From: Stenotrophomonas rhizophila
GTDB lineage: Bacteria > Pseudomonadota > Gammaproteobacteria > Xanthomonadales > Xanthomonadaceae
Assembly (NCBI RefSeq): GCF_001704155.1
Contig: NZ_CP016294.1
Location: 291,001-355,000, forward strand
Direction: 5' to 3'
DNA length: 64,000 nucleotides
Positions 18,050 to 27,700 of the stretch are shown here, one piece after another. How positions within the stretch are numbered: position 1 is the stretch's first letter; each line of letters starts with the position of its first letter. Below the pieces are notes generated by a model. That model searched no databases. It was given only the letters and a program-made list of their open reading frames with translations, and was not told where the DNA came from. A program made the position numbers and the translations under genes.

Positions 18050-18844
18050 TCAGTTCCCGGCAGGCAGGAACAGCAGCAGGCCCGCGCCGAGTGCGATCCG
18101 GTAGAACGCAAACGCCGTGAAGCGGTGTGCCTTGATGTAGCCCAGCAGCCACTTCACTACGACGAAGCCGGTGATGACGGCGGCAACGAAGGCCACGCCC
18201 ACGTCGGCCCAGTTCTCGCTGGCCAGCTTGCCGTCCTTGGCCAGTTCCAGGAATGCGTAGCCACTGGCGGCGAACATGGTGGGAATGCCCACCAGGAACA
18301 CGAATTCAGTGGCGGCCGCGCGCCGGCTCAGGCCGAACAGCATGGCGATGAAGATTGCCGCCGCCGACCGCGAGGTGCCCGGGAACACGCCCGCCACCAC
18401 CTGCGCCAGGCCAACCAGCACCGCCACCTTCCAGGTCACCTCGTCGCGGTCGGGCAGGCGCGCGGTGCGCGCTTCCACCAGGATCATCCAGATACCGCCG
18501 ATGATCAGCGCCCACGCCACCGGGGTCACCGTTTCGGGCAGCTCCCAGCCGGCCAGCCGGACCGGCAGGCCCACGATCGCGGTCACCAGGAACGCGGTGC
18601 CCAGCTTGAACACGTAATCGCGGTTGGCGCGGTCGTGCAGGCCCGTGGCCAGCGTCCACAACCGCTGGCGGAACACCAGGGTGATGGCCAGGATCGCACC
18701 GGCCTGGATCACGATGTTGAAGAAGTCCGAGCGTGCGCCCAGCCAGTGCTGGGCGATCAGCAGGTGGCCGGTGCTGGAAATCGGCAGGAATTCGGTGAGG
18801 CCTTCAAGGATGCCCAACAGCAGGGCGGAGAACAGATCGGACAT
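18050..18844 (-). CDS. uppP: Undecaprenyl-diphosphatase
   Basis: 264 residues from ATG 18844. LEGLTEFLPISSTGHLL near the start and VFPGTSRSAA in the middle are the two signature motifs of UppP/BacA, with the catalytic Glu, Ser and Arg residues. The protein is polytopic, about eight membrane helices. It removes a phosphate from undecaprenyl pyrophosphate outside the inner membrane, recycling the lipid carrier for peptidoglycan and O-antigen synthesis and giving bacitracin tolerance. The frame runs on upstream to 18913 through a SMAG palindrome, which is not coding. Confidence 0.93.
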   Translation of the reverse strand: MSDLFSALLLGILEGLTEFLPISSTGHLLIAQHWLGARSDFFNIVIQAGAILAITLVFRQRLWTLATGLHDRANRDYVFKLGTAFLVTAIVGLPVRLAGWELPETVTPVAWALIIGGIWMILVEARTARLPDRDEVTWKVAVLVGLAQVVAGVFPGTSRSAAAIFIAMLFGLSRRAAATEFVFLVGIPTMFAASGYAFLELAKDGKLASENWADVGVAFVAAVITGFVVVKWLLGYIKAHRFTAFAFYRIALGAGLLLFLPAGN

Positions 18845-18874
18845 CGGCGGGCAATTGCTCGAAAAATGAAGGGG

Positions 18875-18897
18875 GTAGAGCCGGGCCCTGCCCGGCT
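18875..18897 (+). repeat. SMAG (GTAG) palindrome in the uppP leader
   Basis: GTAG followed by the stem AGCCGGGC / GCCCGGCT lies 31 bases before the uppP start codon. If uppP is transcribed from further upstream, the hairpin would be in its 5' leader. Confidence 0.65.
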
Positions 18898-18927
18898 GGT
18901 GCGGTGAAATCATAAAACATCACAACC

Positions 18928-18944
18928 CGCACCAAATGTGTGCA
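18928..18944 (+). promoter_or_regulatory. Distal NtrC-type site before glnA
   Basis: CGCACC-AAATG-TGTGCA is an imperfect match to the NtrC enhancer dyad TGCACC-N5-GGTGCA. Its centre lies 29 bp (about three helical turns) upstream of the proximal site, so both would lie on one face of the DNA. Confidence 0.55.
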
Positions 18945-18956
18945 CGGTGCGGCCAT

Positions 18957-18973
18957 TGCACCGCAATGGTGCG
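18957..18973 (+). promoter_or_regulatory. Proximal NtrC-type site before glnA
   Basis: TGCACC-GCAAT-GGTGCG is nearly a perfect NtrC dyad. Its centre is about 100 bp upstream of the transcription start predicted from the sigma-54 promoter, a normal distance for an enhancer. Confidence 0.7.
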
Positions 18974-19036
18974 CCGCGTTCAGCGTCCATCCGGGTGCAC
19001 GCCGTGTGAAATCAACCACTTGTGCGCCACGAAAAG

Positions 19037-19053
19037 TTGGCACGGGGATTGCT
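19037..19053 (+). promoter_or_regulatory. Sigma-54 promoter of glnA
   Basis: TTGGCACGGGGATTGCT matches the -24/-12 consensus YTGGCACGRNNNTTGCW at every defined position and has the required GG-N10-GC spacing. It lies 39 bp upstream of the glnA ATG. Confidence 0.88.
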
Positions 19054-19091
19054 CTATCCACACAGGCAATCACCCATCTGAGGTTTCACCG

Positions 19092-20501
19092 ATGTCCGTG
19101 GAAAATGTTGAGAAGCTGATCAAGGACAACCAGATCGAGTTCATCGACCTGCGTTTTGTCGACATGCGCGGTGTGGAACAGCACGTCACCTTCCCGGTCA
19201 GCATCGTGGAACCGTCGCTGTTCGAAGAAGGCAAGATGTTCGACGGCAGCTCCATCGCCGGCTGGAAGGGCATCAATGAGTCCGACATGGTCCTGCTGCC
19301 GGACCCGGCCAGCGCCTACGTCGACCCGTTCTACCAGCACCCGACCCTGGTGATCAGCTGCGACATCCTCGACCCGGCCACCATGCAGCCGTACGGCCGC
19401 TGCCCGCGCGGCATCGCCAAGCGCGCCGAGGCCTACCTGAAGTCCTCCGGCATTGCCGAACAGGCCTTCTTCGGCCCGGAGCCGGAGTTCTTCATCTTCG
19501 ACTCCGTCCAGTTCGCCAACGACATGGGCAACACCTTCTTCAAGATCTCCTCCGAAGAAGCCGCCTGGAGCACCGGCGACAAGTTCGACGGCGCCAACAG
19601 CGGCTACCGTCCGGCCGTCAAGGGCGGCTACTTCCCGGTCCCGCCGACCGATTCGCTGCACGACCTGCGCGCTGAAATGTGCAAGACGCTGGAACAGGTC
19701 GGCATCGAAGTCGAAGTGCAGCACCACGAAGTGGCCACCGCCGGCCAGTGCGAAATCGGCACCAAGTTCAGCACCCTGGTGCAGAAGGCCGACGAACTGC
19801 TGCGCATGAAGCACGTCATCAAGAACGTGGCCCACCGCAATGGCAAGACCGCCACCTTCATGCCCAAGCCGATCGTCGGCGACAACGGCAGCGGCATGCA
19901 CGTGCACCAGTCGCTGTCCAAGGGCGGCACCAACCTGTTCTCCGGCGACGGCTACGGCGGCCTGAGCCAGATGGCGCTGTGGTACATCGGCGGCATCTTC
20001 AAGCACGCCAAGGCCATCAACGCCTTCGCCAACTCCGGCACCAACAGCTACAAGCGCCTGGTGCCGGGCTTCGAAGCCCCGGTCATGCTGGCCTACTCGG
20101 CCCGCAACCGTTCGGCCTCGTGCCGCATTCCGTGGGTGTCCAACCCGAAGGCGCGCCGCATTGAAATGCGCTTCCCCGATCCGATCCAGTCCGGCTACCT
20201 GACCTTCACCGTGCTGATGATGGCCGGCCTGGACGGCATCAAGAACCAGATCGACCCGGGCGCACCGAGCGACAAGGACCTGTACGACCTGCCGCCGGAA
20301 GAAGAGAAGCTGATCCCGCAGGTGTGCTCCAGCCTGGACCAGGCCCTGGAAGCGCTGGACAAGGACCGCGAGTTCCTCAAGGCCGGCGGCGTGATGACCG
20401 ACGACTTCATCGATGGCTACATCGCGCTGAAGATGCAGGAAGTGACCCGCTTCCGCGCCGCCACGCACCCGCTCGAATACCAGATGTACTACGCCAACTG
20501 A
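19092..20501 (+). CDS. glnA: Glutamine synthetase, type I
   Basis: 469 residues, one longer than the E. coli enzyme. It makes glutamine from glutamate, ammonia and ATP as a cytoplasmic dodecamer. Visible family motifs are [23 protein letters not shown] (metal-binding Glu), [10 protein letters not shown] (ATP and metal site) and [10 protein letters not shown]. The Tyr in [10 protein letters not shown] is the adenylylation site of GlnE-regulated enzymes. ATG 19092 begins the conserved N-terminus; the frame is open further upstream across the promoter. Transcription should be NtrC and sigma-54 dependent. glnK and amtB follow. Confidence 0.97.
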   Translation: MSVENVEKLIKDNQIEFIDLRFVDMRGVEQHVTFPVSIVEPSLFEEGKMFDGSSIAGWKGINESDMVLLPDPASAYVDPFYQHPTLVISCDILDPATMQPYGRCPRGIAKRAEAYLKSSGIAEQAFFGPEPEFFIFDSVQFANDMGNTFFKISSEEAAWSTGDKFDGANSGYRPAVKGGYFPVPPTDSLHDLRAEMCKTLEQVGIEVEVQHHEVATAGQCEIGTKFSTLVQKADELLRMKHVIKNVAHRNGKTATFMPKPIVGDNGSGMHVHQSLSKGGTNLFSGDGYGGLSQMALWYIGGIFKHAKAINAFANSGTNSYKRLVPGFEAPVMLAYSARNRSASCRIPWVSNPKARRIEMRFPDPIQSGYLTFTVLMMAGLDGIKNQIDPGAPSDKDLYDLPPEEEKLIPQVCSSLDQALEALDKDREFLKAGGVMTDDFIDGYIALKMQEVTRFRAATHPLEYQMYYAN

Positions 20502-21201
<700 letters not shown>

Positions 21202-21219
21202 CCCCACTCGGAGCCCACA

Positions 21220-22653
21220 ATGAAGACTTCCTTGTTCACCGGGTGGCAAGCCCGGTTCCACGCGGTGTGCCTGTTGATGCTGTTCAGCGCGCTCGCGGTG
21301 GGTGCCTTCTCCGGCACCGCGCATGCCCAGGCCCAGGTCAGCCCGGCACCGTCGGAAGCCGTTGCCGTCGAACCGCTGCCCGGCCCGGAAACCGCGGCCC
21401 CGGCCGCCGCCGCGGAAGCTGCCGCGGCGCCCACCTTCGACCACGGCGACGTCGCCTGGATGCTCACCTCCACCCTGCTGGTGCTGCTGATGGTGGTGCC
21501 TGGCCTGGCCCTGTTCTACGGCGGCCTGGTCCGCTCCAAGAACGTACTGTCCGTCCTCAGCCAGATCCTGGTGGTGTTCTCGCTGGTGCTGATCCTGTGG
21601 GTGGCCTACGGCTACAGCGCGGTGTTCAGCGAAGGCAACGCCTTCTTCGGCTCGTTCACCCAGTTCGCCTTCCTCAAGGGCTTTGCGCCCGATTCGGTGG
21701 GTAACACCCCGATCAAGGGCCTGCCGGATTACCTGTTCGTTGCCTTCCAGTCCACCTTCGCCGGCATCACCACCGCGCTGATCGTCGGCGCGTTCGCCGA
21801 GCGCATCAAGTTCAAGGCGGTGCTGCTGTTCTCGGCACTGTGGTTCACCCTGAGCTACATCCCGATGGCCCACATCGTGTGGGGCGGCGGTTACCTCGGC
21901 GCAATGGGCGCGATCGACTTCGCCGGTGGCACCGTCGTGCACATCAACGCGGGCGTGGCCGGCCTGGTCGCCGCGTACTTCGTCGGCAAGCGCATCGGCT
22001 ACGGCCAGACCGCCCTGAAGCCGCACAACGTGCCGTTCACCTACATCGGCGCGATGCTGCTGTGGGTGGGCTGGTTCGGCTTCAATGCCGGCTCGGCTGC
22101 TGCTGCCGACACCGTGGCATCGCTGGCCTTCATCAACACCATCCTCGCCACCGCCGCTGCGGTGCTGGGCTGGACCCTGGTCGAAGCGGTCAGCAAGGGC
22201 AAGCCGTCCGCGCTGGGCGCGGCGTCCGGCGCGGTCGCCGGGCTGGTCGGCATTACCCCGGCGTGCGGCACCGTGGGTCCGCTGGGTGCGATCGTGATCG
22301 GCCTGGTCACCGGCGTGGTGTGCGTGTGGGGCGTCACCGGCCTCAAGCGCCTGCTCAAGGTTGATGACACCGCCGACGTGTTCGGTGTGCACGGCGTCGG
22401 CGGCATCGTCGGCGCGCTGCTCACCGGTGTGTTCAGCGCGCAGTCGCTGGGCGGCACCAAGGCCGACCTCGACATCGGCCACCAGGTATGGGTGCAGCTG
22501 GTCAGCGTGGGCTTCACCATCGCCTGGTGCGCGGTCGTCACCGTCGCCATCCTGCTGGTGGTGCGCCTGGTGTTCGGCCTGCGCGTCACCGAGGAAGCCG
22601 AGCGCACAGGTCTGGACGTCACCTCGCACGGCGAGTCCGCTTACGAGGTCTGA
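21220..22653 (+). CDS. amtB: Ammonium transporter
   Basis: 477 residues. A signal peptide (cleavage near AHAQAQ) and an Ala/Pro-rich spacer precede 11 membrane helices, as in proteobacterial AmtB. Signature elements include ALFYGGLVRSKN, FAGGTVVHINAG and FGVHGVGGIVG; the two His in the last two are the pore twin-histidines. It conducts ammonium across the inner membrane and is blocked by GlnK under nitrogen excess. It is co-transcribed with glnK and ends at a strong terminator. Confidence 0.95.
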   Translation: MKTSLFTGWQARFHAVCLLMLFSALAVGAFSGTAHAQAQVSPAPSEAVAVEPLPGPETAAPAAAAEAAAAPTFDHGDVAWMLTSTLLVLLMVVPGLALFYGGLVRSKNVLSVLSQILVVFSLVLILWVAYGYSAVFSEGNAFFGSFTQFAFLKGFAPDSVGNTPIKGLPDYLFVAFQSTFAGITTALIVGAFAERIKFKAVLLFSALWFTLSYIPMAHIVWGGGYLGAMGAIDFAGGTVVHINAGVAGLVAAYFVGKRIGYGQTALKPHNVPFTYIGAMLLWVGWFGFNAGSAAAADTVASLAFINTILATAAAVLGWTLVEAVSKGKPSALGAASGAVAGLVGITPACGTVGPLGAIVIGLVTGVVCVWGVTGLKRLLKVDDTADVFGVHGVGGIVGALLTGVFSAQSLGGTKADLDIGHQVWVQLVSVGFTIAWCAVVTVAILLVVRLVFGLRVTEEAERTGLDVTSHGESAYEV

Positions 22654-22717
22654 TAGAGGTCACAGTTTCTTCGGGGTTACACCATTGCGGTAATGCACGT
22701 TGACCATTGACGTTGCT

Positions 22718-22747
22718 ACCGGCGGTCTTCGGGCCGCCGGTTTTTTT
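22718..22747 (+). terminator. Rho-independent terminator after amtB
   Basis: ACCGGCGG and CCGCCGGT flank a loop around CTTCGG and are followed by seven T residues. Confidence 0.9.
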
Positions 22748-22763
22748 ATGCCCGCGCACGACC

Positions 22764-22803
22764 CGCGCGATGTCTCATTTTCACGCGCGATGCGTAGTTT
22801 TCC
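22764..22803. repeat. 20-bp direct repeat upstream of cdiB
   Basis: Two abutting 20-bp units begin with the identical 9-mer CGCGCGATG (22764 and 22784) and share TTTTC near their ends. Spacing of two helical turns upstream of cdiB suggests a regulator site. No known consensus is matched. Confidence 0.4.
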
Positions 22804-22917
22804 TACAAACGAAAGGGAGGATCCAGAGCTGTTTCGGATCGCAGGATTCCTTTAAAGTTCCCCGCCCGCCGGCCGTTTCAGGATCGGAGGCATCAGAATT
22901 TTCTGCCAGGGAAGCGC

Positions 22918-24648
22918 GTGAACGTGGATCAGGGACGTATCGAACGCAGCCGTGCGCTGCGCTGGCCGTTGGCCGTGGCCGTGGCAATCGCCTGCCTGCC
23001 GGCCGCCGCCGTTGCACAGGTGGCCGGGCCGTCAGACCAGGAACTGCTGCGCCAGCAGGAGCGTGAGCGGGTGCTGCGCGAGCAGCAGGAAACCACGCCT
23101 GACGTACGCCTGCAGGCAGCCCCGGAAGAAGCCGTCGGTCGCCTGCCGGTCGACGAATCGCCCTGTTTCACCATCAACCACATCGTGCTCGACGGTGAAC
23201 TGGCCGAACGCTTCGGTTGGGCGCTGAAGGCCGCCGATCCGCGCAACGATCGCGCCACCGGGCGCTGCCTCGGCACCGGTGGCGTGGACATCGTGATGAA
23301 GCGCGTGCAGAACGCGATCATCGCCCGCGGCTTCGTCACCACCCGCATCCTTGCCGCCCCGCAGGACCTGAAGACCGGCACGCTCACGCTGACGGTGGTC
23401 CCAGGGCGCATCCACGCGGTCCGCTTCGCCAGCGGTGAAGGACGCACCCCGGCTCTGTGGAACGCACTGGCGGTCGGCCCCGGCGACCTGCTCAACCTGC
23501 GCGACATCGAACAGGCGCTGGAAAACCTGCAGCGCGTGCCGACCGCCACCGTGGACATCCAGATCGCACCGCCGCAGGAAGGCGAACAGGCCCGGCCCGG
23601 TGAGAGCGACCTGGTCATCAGCTGGAGCCAGCGCGCGCCCGTGCGCCTCAACCTGACCCTGGACGACGCCGGCAGTACCTCCACCGGCAAGCTGCAGGCC
23701 GGTGCCACGGTATCGCTGGACAACCTGGCCGGGATCAGCGACCTGTTCTATTTCAACGCCGGCAAGTCCGTGTTCAACGGCAGCGCACGCGGCACCGACA
23801 GCTGGGCCGCGCACTACAGCGTGCCCATGGGGTGGTGGCTGCTGGGTGCCAACGCCAGCGAGTACGACTACCAGCAGACCGTGGCCGGCGCGTTCGAGAC
23901 GTACGAATACAGCGGCTCCAGCCGCAACGCCGAACTGCGCCTCACCCGCATGCTGTTCCGCAACGCGCGCGCAAAGACCAGCATGCACGCGCGCGGCTGG
24001 TACCGCGAATCGGACAACTTCATCGACGACACCGAAATCCTCGTGCAGCGCCGGCGCATGGCCGGCTGGGAACTCGGGCTCGCCCACCGCCAGTTCATCG
24101 GCAAGGCCACCCTGGACGCCAACCTGGCCTACCGACGTGGTACCGGCGCGTTCGATGCGCTGCACGCACCGGAGGAGGGGTTCGGCGAGGGCACCGCGCG
24201 CGGCAAGGTGGTCACCGCCGATGCGCAGCTCACCGTGCCGATGCAGTGGGGCAGCCAGGCCCTGCGCTACACCGGCAGCTGGCGCGCGCAGTGGAACCGC
24301 TCGCGGCTGGTCCCGCAGGACCGCTTCTCCATCGGCGGCCGCTACACCGTGCGTGGCTTCGACGGTGAAGTCTCGCTCACCGGCGAGCGCGGCTGGCTGC
24401 TGCGCAATGAGCTGGCGTTCGCGCTCGGCGGCGCAGTGGAGAGCTACGTGGCGATCGACCACGGCCAGGTCAGCGGCCCGTCCACCGGATGGCTGCTCGG
24501 CGACCGCCTCACCGGCATGGCGCTGGGCCTGCGCGGTGGCACCCGCCACGTGCAATGGGAAGGCTTCGTGGGCAGCCCGCTGGACAAGCCCGCCGGTTTC
24601 CAGACCGCCTACACCACCTTTGGCATGAATCTCGGCGTCTCGTTCTGA
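22918..24648 (+). CDS. cdiB: Two-partner secretion transporter (CdiB/FhaC/ShlB family)
   Basis: 576 residues from GTG 22918, preceded by AGGGAAG. A signal peptide ends near AAAVAQ. Residues ~85-220 carry two POTRA domains (SPCFTINHIVLDGEL, then GRIHAVRFASGEG). The rest is a 16-stranded outer-membrane barrel, with the conserved VRGF motif at 478-481 followed by LTGERGWLLRNEL, and a C-terminal Phe as expected for barrel assembly. It recognises the TPS domain of CdiA in the periplasm and exports it. cdiA starts 70 bp downstream, so the two form one locus. Confidence 0.93.
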   Translation: MNVDQGRIERSRALRWPLAVAVAIACLPAAAVAQVAGPSDQELLRQQERERVLREQQETTPDVRLQAAPEEAVGRLPVDESPCFTINHIVLDGELAERFGWALKAADPRNDRATGRCLGTGGVDIVMKRVQNAIIARGFVTTRILAAPQDLKTGTLTLTVVPGRIHAVRFASGEGRTPALWNALAVGPGDLLNLRDIEQALENLQRVPTATVDIQIAPPQEGEQARPGESDLVISWSQRAPVRLNLTLDDAGSTSTGKLQAGATVSLDNLAGISDLFYFNAGKSVFNGSARGTDSWAAHYSVPMGWWLLGANASEYDYQQTVAGAFETYEYSGSSRNAELRLTRMLFRNARAKTSMHARGWYRESDNFIDDTEILVQRRRMAGWELGLAHRQFIGKATLDANLAYRRGTGAFDALHAPEEGFGEGTARGKVVTADAQLTVPMQWGSQALRYTGSWRAQWNRSRLVPQDRFSIGGRYTVRGFDGEVSLTGERGWLLRNELAFALGGAVESYVAIDHGQVSGPSTGWLLGDRLTGMALGLRGGTRHVQWEGFVGSPLDKPAGFQTAYTTFGMNLGVSF

Positions 24649-24718
24649 CGTCCGTCGTACGGTACTGCGCACCCTGCCGGTGCGCGCCCTTACCACCGCA
24701 TTGAAAGGAAGCAACGCC

Positions 24719-27700
24719 GTGAATCGAGTCTACCGTCTGGTCTTCAACCGCACGCTGGGTGTCATGCAGGTCGCCTCCGAGCTGGTCACCGCACCGCGCG
24801 GCGGCTGCGACGCGCGCGGCGGCAACACGGTGGCCACGCTGCGCCCGGTGAGCTTCGCCCTGTGGCTGGCGCTGGGCTGGGTGGGCGTGGTGCAGCCACT
24901 CTCGGCGCAGCAGTCACCCAGCGCCGGCCGCATCATCGCCGACCCCAACGCGCCCGCCGACCAGCGCCCCACCGTGGTCAGCTCGGCCAACGGCACCCCG
25001 CAGGTCAACATCACCACGCCCAGTGCGGCGGGTGTCTCGCGCAACCAGTACCAGCAGTTCGACGTTGGCGCGCAGGGCGTGATCCTCAACAACTCGCGTG
25101 GCGATACCCAGACCCAGATCGGCGGTTGGGTGCAGGGCAACCCGTGGCTGGCCACCGGCACCGCGCGCGTCATCCTCAATGAAATCAACAGCAGCAGTCC
25201 CAGCCAGCTCAACGGCTACATCGAAGTGGCCGGCGCCCGCGCGCAGGTGATCATCGCCAATCCGGCCGGCATCCAGATCGACGGCGCCGGCTTCCTCAAC
25301 GCCAGCCGCGTCACCCTGACCACCGGCACGCCCATCGTCAGCAACGGTGCGCTGGAAGGCTACCGGGTTGCCGGGGGCGCCATCCGCATTGCCGGTGCCG
25401 GCCTGGATGCCAGCCGCACCGACTACACCGACATCATCACCCGCTCGCTGCAGGTCAACGCCGGCATCTGGGCCAACCAGCTGCAGGCCAGCCTGGGCAA
25501 CAACGTGGTCAGCGCGGACAACACCGCCGTGACCCCGCAGGCCGCCGACAGCGGCGCCCCGGCGTTCGCCCTGGACGTGGGCGCGCTGGGTGGCATGTAT
25601 GCCAACCGGATCTGGCTGGTCGGCAACGAGCAGGGCGTGGGCATGCGCAACGCCGGCAAGATCGGTGCGCAGGCCGGCGAACTGGTGGTCACCGCCGAAG
25701 GACGGCTGGAAAACACCGGCGCGCTGCACGCCCAGCAGGACACCCGCATCAAAGCCGCAGGCGGCGTGGCCAACGCCGGCACGCTCAGCGCCGAGCGCGA
25801 GCTGCGCGTGGACACCCCCGCCGACATCGACAACAGCGGCGGCACGCTCAACGCACGCCGGCTCGAACTAAACGCCGACGCGCTGCGCAACCGCGCCGGC
25901 AGCATCGAACAGGTGGGCGCGCAGGCGCTGCAGTTGAAGGGGGCCGACGTCCGCAACCTGCAGGGGCAGATCGGCACCGTTGCCACCACCACGCCAGGCG
26001 AAGGCGCCGGCAACACCGGCGGCACCGCTCCGGACAGCGGCAGCACTCCCGGCACCGCCACGGGCATCCCGACGCCCGGCACCGGCACAGGCACCGGCAC
26101 CACCCCGCCGCCCGCCACGACGGTTCCCCTGGCGGCCGGCGTGCTCAACATCGCGCGCACGCTGGACAACGACGGCGGCGCCATCGACGCCACCGGCGTG
26201 CTGCAGCTCGACGCGCGCAGCAGCCTGGACAACAGTGGCGGCACGCTCGGTGTAGACACCCTGAAGGTGCAGGGCCAGGCCCTGCGCAACGTCGGCGGCA
26301 CCCTGGAAGTGCAGGGCGCCACCACCGCCCGGGTAGCCACGCTGGACAACAGCGACGGGCACATGACCCTGGCCCAGGGCGCGGAGCTGCACACGCAGAC
26401 ACTGCTCAACCGGGGCGGCAGCCTGGCGCACGGCGGCAGCGCCGCCAGCGCCTGGACGATCGGCACGCTCGACAACCGCGATGGCAGCATCGCCAGCAAC
26501 GCGGCCAGCTTCGGCTTGGGCATCGGCACCCTGGTCAACACGCGGGGCAGCATCAGCCACGCCGGCAGCGACGGCCTGCGCCTGCGCGCCGATCGCCTGG
26601 ATGGCGTGGGCGGTACCCTCGCCACCGCAGGCGACCTGCTCCTGCAGCTGGGCACCGCCGACCACCGCAACGCGCAGCTGATTGCCAACCAGATCAGCCT
26701 GACCGCCGCGTCCTTCGACAACCGCGGTGGCCGCGTGCTCGCCACCGGGCAGCAGGCCAGCAGCCTGAACGTACAGGGCACCCTGGACAACGGCGACGGC
26801 GGCACCGTGGCCAGCAACGGTGACCTGCAGATCAGCGCAGCGCAACTGGGCAATGCCGGCGGCACCGTGCAGCAGGCCGGCAGCGGAAGCCTGCGCATCG
26901 ATGCGGCCAACCTCCAGGGCCAAGGCGGCAGCATGCTCAGCAACGGCAGCCTGCTGCTGCAGGGCGGCACCACCAACCTGCGCGACGGCACCACCGCTGC
27001 CCAGCGCATCGACATCCATACCAACGACCTGGTCACCGCCGGCGGCTCGCTCACCTCGGCTGGCCCCGATGCGCTGAACCTGCAGGTAAGCCGCACCCTG
27101 GACAACACCGGTGGCCTGCTCGGCAGCAACGGTGCAGTGGCCATCGAGGCCACCACCCTCATCAACAACGGCGGCAAGCTGGTCGCCGCTGGCACCGCGG
27201 CAAGCACGCTGCGCGCCAGCGGCCTGCTGCAGAACCAGGGTGGCACGCTGTCCAGCAATGGCGACCTGCGCATCGACGCCGACGGCCTGCTCAATGCAGG
27301 TGGCAGCATCGATCACGCCGGCGATGGCACCCTGCAGATCACTGCCAGCACCGTGCAAGGGGGCGAAGGCAGCATCGCCAGCAACGGCCTGCTGCAGCTG
27401 CAGGCGCAGGCGCTGGATGTCCGCAAGGGCAGCACCCGCGCACGCCAGATGGACATCCGCGCCGGGTCGCTGGACAACAGCCACGGCACGTTGCTGTCGC
27501 TGGGCGAGCAGGCTCTGCAGCTGAACGTCAGCGGCGCTCTGCTCAACGATGGCGGCACCCTCAGTGCCAACGGTGCACAGCAGATCGACGCGGGCTCGCT
27601 GAGCAACCGCAGCGGCGAGCTCACCTCGGCCGGCACCGCCGACACCCGCATCGTGGTGGCGGGCACCCTGGACAACCACGCCGGCAGCCTAGCCAGCAAT

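Noticed and set aside
22901-24714. Reading the TPS locus as a simple filamentous hemagglutinin adhesin
   Set aside because: The VENN motif, variable C-terminus and overlapping small membrane gene are the marks of a CDI system, although adhesion may be an additional function.
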